From assembly GCF_000246855.1 (NCBI RefSeq), contig NC_016609.1, positions 4,278,001 to 4,342,000 on the forward strand: a DNA stretch of 64,000 nucleotides, read 5' to 3'. The notes under the pieces were generated by a model. It was not told the DNA's origin and did no database searches. It saw only the letters and a program-made list of their open reading frames with translations. The number at the start of each line of letters is the position of its first letter. The first letter of the stretch is position 1. The position numbers and the translations under genes are program-made. Positions 59,875 through 64,000 of the stretch are shown here, in pieces. Source of the stretch: Niastella koreensis GR20-10 (GTDB lineage: Bacteria > Bacteroidota > Bacteroidia > Chitinophagales > Chitinophagaceae).

Positions 59875-59905
59875 CGAAGGTAACACTTCTTTTTCACATT
59901 TCAAT
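59875..59905 (-). promoter_or_regulatory. candidate Bacteroidota promoter of the RRM gene
   Basis: On the minus strand ATTG, then 19 bases, then TACCTTCG matches the Bacteroidota sigma-ABfr consensus (TTTG, 19-21 bases, TAnnTTTG) with one mismatch in each box. It places the start about 110 bases before the ATG. Confidence 0.4.
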
Positions 59906-59916
59906 AAGTAAAATTA

Positions 59917-59952
59917 AATGACCTGAAAAATCCAAGGATTTTTCAGGTCATT
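59917..59952 (-). terminator. hairpin after the gene at 59979-60227
   Basis: AATGACCTGAAAAATCC pairs perfectly with GGATTTTTCAGGTCATT around AA (17 pairs). It is 27 bases past the stop. A T-rich flank on the minus strand is modest, so it may also act as an mRNA-end stabiliser. Confidence 0.7.
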
Positions 59953-59978
59953 ACAAATTAATGAGTCAATTTAATAAG

Positions 59979-60227
59979 TCAATTTAATAAGTCATCAATT
60001 GGAATGGCTTCCAGGTAATGGCTGATTGAATCTGCATTTGGCAATACCCGGTATTCTTCAATGGCCTTGCTGGTTTTGTTGCAATAAGCTTCTATGTAAT
60101 AACTGTCTAGCTGAAAAAGAAAAATAGTAATTTCCGGGAAGCTTATTTGAGCCAATGCAACTGCATTTTTCATTACAGCGAATTTTTTATCCTCCTCACT
60201 TAACAGAATAAATTCAGAAAGCTTCAT
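59979..60227 (-). CDS. hypothetical small protein
   Basis: This 82-residue protein (MKLSEFILLSEEDKKFAVMK) has FPEITIFLFQLDSYYIEAYCN and ends SISHYLEAIPIDDLLN. It is a compact alpha/beta protein with no signal or motif I recognise; such 80-residue proteins occur in many copies in Chitinophagaceae. It stands alone between a terminator and decaying sequence. Confidence 0.5.
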   Translation of the reverse strand: MKLSEFILLSEEDKKFAVMKNAVALAQISFPEITIFLFQLDSYYIEAYCNKTSKAIEEYRVLPNADSISHYLEAIPIDDLLN

Positions 60228-60550
60228 AACGTTAATTTTAAAAAGTTAACTAATTAAAGGCTTGCTAAAACTTTTAATGAAACTGACGAACGAGAACAAA
60301 AAACTGAAACTTTAATACAACTGACAAACGAGAAAAAACGCTTAGATACGATATAATACTTATACTAGCTACTTATGAGCAAAATGCAATAAAAACAAAG
60401 GAGGCATAATTGACGAATAGAACTGATAATGCGAATATAGTGATTTTTGCACGATTGGCGGCTTCAACCAGGCGCCTGGCTCAAAAATAAGTCAAATAAT
60501 TTGCTCTACTGAACAGTGTTCAATAAATTAACACTATCAATTTAATAAAG

Positions 60551-60637
60551 ATGGGTATAGCAGAGAGAAAACGGGAGGAAAAACAGGAAATGAGCAAACG
60601 GATAAAAGTATGTTCCTGCCCAACATTTCCTTTTTAA
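60551..60637 (+). pseudogene. TetR-type regulator N-terminal remnant
   Basis: The frame starts MGIAERKREEKQEMSKRIK, the typical opening of a TetR-family regulator just before its helix-turn-helix, and then runs into CSCPTFPF and a stop after 28 codons. The DNA-binding helices are missing, so it is a truncated remnant. Confidence 0.5.
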
Positions 60638-60701
60638 CGTCTTATACGAAAGCAGACGGAGGACACAAGGTCATCCAGCAAAGGAACAACCGAGCTGTTT
60701 G

Positions 60702-60860
60702 AATCCTTTAATCACCAAACAGGACAAAGATATCGATGCAATAACACGTCAATACCTGAAGCACCAAAAGACAACAGGCGTAGTGATTGGCATCCTGAAG
60801 GACAGAAGGGAACTTTTTATGGTTATGGTGACCTGTTTAGTTTCTATTCTCATTTTAAAC
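60702..60860 (+). pseudogene. serine hydrolase (class-C beta-lactamase-like) remnant
   Basis: The frame reads NPLITKQDKDIDAITRQYL, then TGVVIGILKDRRELF. Restoring one T to the run at 60814-60818 it continues YGYGDL, the conserved opening of beta-lactamase-like serine hydrolases (GVxIGIxKDGxxxFYGYG). The SxxK active-site part is absent. So this is a fragment with a homopolymer frameshift. Confidence 0.5.
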
Positions 60861-60944
60861 TGAAAAACAAGGCGGAAAAAGCATGCCGTAAAATCCCTCC
60901 TCAGCAAATGACCGGCGAATTAATTTCGGGTATTGCGTCAGATT

Positions 60945-61640
60945 TTATTCGAGATAGTTATTTATTAAATCAATTAACTTTTGTTCATTTTGGAATATAT
61001 CTTCTCTATTTATTCTCATAGCAATAAAAACCGCAGCATGTCCTCCATCATTGATTGTTGCTAAAAAAGTACGATTAGTTAATGGGCAAAATTCAATTGG
61101 AAAATTATTGTACTTCTCAAAAGTTAAGAACGATCTGTTAAAGGCCTTATATTCCTGATAAGATATTCTAAACCCCTTGTATAAAGGCAAATCTGTTACT
61201 TGATTACTCTCTATTTCTAATTTATTTTCTAAAAATTTTTTAAAATCTTCTTTGTTGTAAAATGATGAATTGTGATTCAAATGATATTTTATAGGATCTA
61301 ATCTATATTCCCACAATCTTTCATCTTGCTTTAATGGTGTGAATTTGTCAATAATAGTATAGGATTTAAGTTCGGAAATGCTATTTCCAAGAAAGGCATA
61401 AGCCAAATTATTAAATAAATCACACATTGAATTTGTCCAGAAGCTTGGAAAGCTACTATCAATTGGATTGCGGTAGTTGGAGTATAAAGTATCAAGCCTA
61501 TCCCATTCTTTCTTTAATTGATCGGAGATGTCGTGCAACCAGTGAATATCAGAATAGTAGATTCCTCCATTAATATCGACTTTTTCTTCTTTCCAAAATG
61601 GACTGCCAGATCCATTAATATAAAAATAAAGGGTTTGCAT
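60945..61640 (-). CDS. hypothetical AT-rich protein
   Basis: This 231-residue protein (MQTLYFYINGSGSPFWKEEK) is rich in Asn, Tyr, Phe and Lys, with SFWTNSMCDLFNNLAYAFLG, GFRISYQEYKAFNRSFLTF and ATINDGGHAAVFIAMRINRED. There is no signal peptide and I do not recognise a family. The base composition is visibly more AT-rich than the operons to the left, and it lies next to gene remnants, which suggests recent acquisition. Confidence 0.55.
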   Translation of the reverse strand: MQTLYFYINGSGSPFWKEEKVDINGGIYYSDIHWLHDISDQLKKEWDRLDTLYSNYRNPIDSSFPSFWTNSMCDLFNNLAYAFLGNSISELKSYTIIDKFTPLKQDERLWEYRLDPIKYHLNHNSSFYNKEDFKKFLENKLEIESNQVTDLPLYKGFRISYQEYKAFNRSFLTFEKYNNFPIEFCPLTNRTFLATINDGGHAAVFIAMRINREDIFQNEQKLIDLINNYLE

Positions 61641-61867
61641 TTGTCGGTTTTTATTTCGTTACGAATATAACCTTATCCCGGAAGGTGAATGGTATTTAGC
61701 TGGCGTATTGGCAATCAACATATTGAGCCTGGTTTCGATATTAAATTAGATTATTCCTGATAATAAGCTTACTTTCAATATCTGACTTTCTATTGTGTAA
61801 TCCCCCCTATACTGCTCTTCCTATACACTATACCTGGTCAATTTCAAAATAAATAAATTTGAACATT

Positions 61868-62125
61868 ATGCGATTATTGATCAGCAACTTAAACAGGCTT
61901 ACCACCACTTCACACGTAGTAGCACTCCTGGGGCCTTTTGGCCTGGTCACTTCAGCTGTAATTATGACGAATTTGAAAAGCGGTTATTCGGAAGGTATAG
62001 CTTTAGTTGAAATGGAATATAAAGCCGGACAGATGGTTATTTGCGAGCTTAATGACTGCCGGTTTATGAATAACTATATCAGTGTGGAGGAAACAACTCC
62101 CACTAATAATTCTGCCTTTAAGTAA
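61868..62125 (+). CDS. degenerate RRM-like protein
   Basis: This 85-residue protein starts at ATG 61868, with TTG 61859 the alternative. It follows the RRM plan: RLLISNLNRLT in place of RNP2, FGLVTSAVIMTNLKSGYSEGI, and YSEGIALVEM in place of RNP1 (RGFGFVEM), then CELNDCRFMNNYISVEE. The aromatic RNA-stacking residues of RNP1 are lost (IALVEM), so RNA binding is doubtful. It lies 96 bases before another RRM gene. Confidence 0.6.
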   Translation: MRLLISNLNRLTTTSHVVALLGPFGLVTSAVIMTNLKSGYSEGIALVEMEYKAGQMVICELNDCRFMNNYISVEETTPTNNSAFK

Positions 62126-62221
62126 CTATGGCCGATTTAACGGTTTTCAGGTTCTATATTATAGTAATTGATCAGGAACAGAATAAACGGGTCTGTAGTA
62201 TATAACCAATAAAAATAAGAC

Positions 62222-62473
62222 ATGAACATACAGGTTTTTAATCTTAGTTTGAGTACAGAGGACCGTGACTTGCGAAGATTATTTTCTGCTTTTGGCATTG
62301 TAACATCTGCAGAAGTCGTAAGGGATAAATTGAATGGTCGCTCAAAGTGCAAGGCTTTGATTGACATGCCCATTTATGGTGAAGCCCTGCAGGCGATTGA
62401 ATCACTTCATCAAACAATGTTGGATGGAAAGAAGATATCGGTGAGTGAGCTTCAGACTAAACCTGAATGGTAA
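62222..62473 (+). CDS. RRM-like protein
   Basis: This 83-residue protein is a single RRM: IQVFNLSLSTEDRDLRRLFSAFG (RNP2 strand and helix), VTSAEVVRDKLNGRSKCKALIDMP (RNP1 region with KALIDM instead of GFGFVEM) and YGEALQAIESLHQTMLDGKKISVSE. The core is intact but RNP1 has lost both aromatics, as in its neighbour at 61868-62125. It lacks the glycine/arginine tail of the copy at 59442-59756. Confidence 0.7.
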   Translation: MNIQVFNLSLSTEDRDLRRLFSAFGIVTSAEVVRDKLNGRSKCKALIDMPIYGEALQAIESLHQTMLDGKKISVSELQTKPEW

Positions 62474-62508
62474 ATTTAACAAATATTGCCTTGCTCCTTG
62501 TTTCCCCC

Positions 62509-62688
62509 TTAATTTATAACCTTCGCTATTGAATACAGTTTAGTGATTTGTTCAGCCGCCCGGCTTTTATCGATCATAGGCAATGGCCCCTCACTGATTC
62601 CATTCCTTTTTTTATCAAAATACAAGGTGCTTCCAACCGAAAGAAAATCCGATAAGTAAGGATGCACCGTAATTGCCGCCAAATAATA
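62509..62688 (-). pseudogene. possible gene fragment (C-terminal end only)
   Basis: On the minus strand an open frame without a start codon reads YYLAAITVHPYLSDFLSVGS and TLYFDKKRNGIS, then EGPLPMIDKSRAAEQITKLY, and ends SIAKVIN-stop at 62509. It looks like the C-terminus of a protein, cut off by a stop upstream. I cannot name the family. The alternative is chance. Otherwise the 336-base gap between the RRM-like and the exported-protein genes is empty. Confidence 0.3.
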
Positions 62689-62809
62689 TTATACAAATAC
62701 TGCTATTTAAGCTGTTGAATTTGAATAAGAGCACCGATATATCGGTACGAAATTTATTTCCGGGCTTTTTATGCATATCTTAGTCTGGTCAGATAATAAA
62801 ATCCGTTAT

Positions 62810-63370
62810 ATGAAATTCACCATTATTTGTTTTGTTGCCTTATTGGTTACACTCACCACCACTGCACAAACCGCACAGGTAGGTATAAAAATTATTCAGG
62901 ATGGCAAAACCTACCTGCCTGGCAAAAACGAAATTCAACTACAACGCAAACCATTTGAAATAGAAGTGACCCTGCAAAATACAACCGGAGTGTTTGTTAA
63001 AGCCGATTTTACAGACAGCATTTATCGCCTGAAAGACAATGAGCCGGTCCCTGATCTGCAAAAATTATTCATCGAAACCATGACAGAGGAGAATTATAAT
63101 AAAGATAAAGAAATAGCTGTTAGCACGGAAGGTTGGTCAAATTGGTCTTATCAACCTAAAGAGAAATGGAGCTCTTTTGATAAAGAGGTGAAAATTATAA
63201 ATGACCATACTGTAACAGGCAGTAGAACCGTTCAACAATTCTATACCGATGACCGGCAAACCATAAAAGTGCAAGACATAAAAACGCCGCTCTACCTGTT
63301 TTTTTTAACCACCACCAACGATATGAAAACGGAATTAAAGCGGCAAAAGATAAAAATAAGCTGGCGATAA
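62810..63370 (+). CDS. exported hypothetical protein
   Basis: This 186-residue protein is counted from the ATG at 62810, which gives a good signal peptide (KFTIICFVALLVTLTTTAQ); the frame is open from 62771 but that lead has no signal character. The mature part has VGIKIIQDGKTYLPGKNEIQ, FEIEVTLQNTTGVFVKADF and a charged C-terminal half ending TNDMKTELKRQKIKISW. It is probably periplasmic. No family recognised. Confidence 0.6.
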   Translation: MKFTIICFVALLVTLTTTAQTAQVGIKIIQDGKTYLPGKNEIQLQRKPFEIEVTLQNTTGVFVKADFTDSIYRLKDNEPVPDLQKLFIETMTEENYNKDKEIAVSTEGWSNWSYQPKEKWSSFDKEVKIINDHTVTGSRTVQQFYTDDRQTIKVQDIKTPLYLFFLTTTNDMKTELKRQKIKISWR

Positions 63371-63412
63371 TTGATCCCGGTAAAACATCCCAGGGGTTAA
63401 GTCTTTGAATAT

Positions 63413-64000
63413 CTACCCGATTGGTGGATACGCTGTCCAGCCGCCACTTATATCCACTGAGCCTTCTTTAATCCAGTCTTCCGATTTGTAGTATTCGTTG
63501 CCGATTGTACTGTTAACTGCCAGATCAATGTGATCGTTAAACAAAGCATGAAACACGGTATTCAGATTTTCGGCAGAATAACGAACATTCAATCCGTCGA
63601 TGACCTGTCTGCAAAGATCGATTGGTATAAACCGAAATCCTTCGAAACGGGTTTCAATTTTGTCACATAACAATCGAAATATTTGGGCAAACTCATTTTC
63701 AGGAGAAACCACCAAATAATTTGTGCTTCTGTAATTTTTTTCTTCGATTTTTACAGTATTGCTGTCAAGACCAATAATTGTATAGTACGGTCCAACCAGG
63801 CTCACAAAAAAGTGTACTTCCTTTGTCCTTGTCAAATTATCAAAAGTGCTTTTTTCAAGCAACACAAAAGCACTGAATGAAGGAGCTTGCCCGTAAGTTG
63901 TTCCGATGGTCTCTTTGTTAAATTCAGCCTCTATTTCCCTTATAAATACGCTCCACCGATCTTCAAAGTGTTTGACGCTATGAATGTTGTCAATTATAAT
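63413..64000 (-). CDS. hypothetical protein, 5' part beyond window
   Basis: On the minus strand the frame ending at 63413 is open without interruption to the right edge of the window, at least 195 codons. A GTG at 63865 is only an internal codon; upstream residues continue sensibly (VKHFEDRWSVFIREIEAEFN, TIGTTYGQAPSFSAFVLLEK). Later segments are YYTIIGLDSNTVKIEEKNY, EIETRFEGFRFIPIDLC-like CDKIETRFEGFRFIPI and EDWIKEGSVDISGGWTAYPP. I do not recognise the family; the composition suits a small-protein immunity or effector type but this is unproven. Confidence 0.6.
   Translation of the reverse strand: MIIDNIHSVKHFEDRWSVFIREIEAEFNKETIGTTYGQAPSFSAFVLLEKSTFDNLTRTKEVHFFVSLVGPYYTIIGLDSNTVKIEEKNYRSTNYLVVSPENEFAQIFRLLCDKIETRFEGFRFIPIDLCRQVIDGLNVRYSAENLNTVFHALFNDHIDLAVNSTIGNEYYKSEDWIKEGSVDISGGWTAYPPIG

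Noticed and set aside
62137-62373. 78-codon minus-strand frame over the RRM gene
   Set aside because: It overlaps a plus-strand frame with clear RRM structure and has no features of its own.

Overview
The window looks like chromosomal DNA from a Bacteroidota bacterium of the Chitinophagaceae (Niastella/Chitinophaga-like). The reasons are several SusC/SusD outer-membrane pairs, FecI-type sigma / FecR anti-sigma genes, STN-domain TonB receptors, C-terminal-signal-free lipoproteins with short Bacteroidota signal peptides, and weak or absent Shine-Dalgarno sequences. This assignment rests on gene content only; no database search was possible.

Positions 1-7300 are accessory DNA. They hold a C5-cytosine DNA methyltransferase split over two frames, a degenerate primase/Toprim protein, small HTH proteins, a cluster built around SymE-like domains and a duplicated acidic protein, a sigma-like and an XRE-like regulator, a small serine recombinase and a lipoprotein. 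The block stops beside tRNA-Leu(CAA) at 7481-7567, with its left end outside the window. Positions 7700-12270 are ordinary genes: an ECF41-type sigma factor convergent with its usual carboxymuconolactone-decarboxylase partner, TM2/DUF2752 proteins, a methyltransferase and hypotheticals.

Positions 12490-20924 (minus strand) are a complete regulated uptake operon in the order sigma, FecR, SusC, SusD, thioredoxin-like protein. A GH63-like glycosidase (21205-23826) follows. Next come two paralogous TonB receptors (23868-26864 and 28803-31517) interleaved with FecR and a GNAT acetyltransferase, an ArsR-SRPBCC-YdeI-DoxX-DUF4256 operon, and an ECF sigma gene. On the plus strand at 35097-45064 are a MoaD-like / BNR-repeat protein pair, FecR-SusC-SusD, and another ECF sigma gene. 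After an HD hydrolase and a large AsmA-like protein comes a small galactoside-type polysaccharide utilisation locus (57908-49969: SusC, SusD, clan GH-D glycosidase, aldose 1-epimerase) with a divergent AraC regulator.

The right end (59000-64000) is gene-poor and decaying. It has three small RRM RNA-binding proteins, fragments resembling patatin, TetR and a class-C beta-lactamase-like hydrolase, AT-rich hypotheticals, and a gene running off the edge.

The most striking non-genic feature is a set of intergenic hairpins made of short near-tandem words facing inverted copies of the same words. A different word is used at most loci, and related repeat DNA is found in frame inside two FecR genes. 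The second is the methyltransferase locus, where both overlapping frames look like conserved protein sequence.
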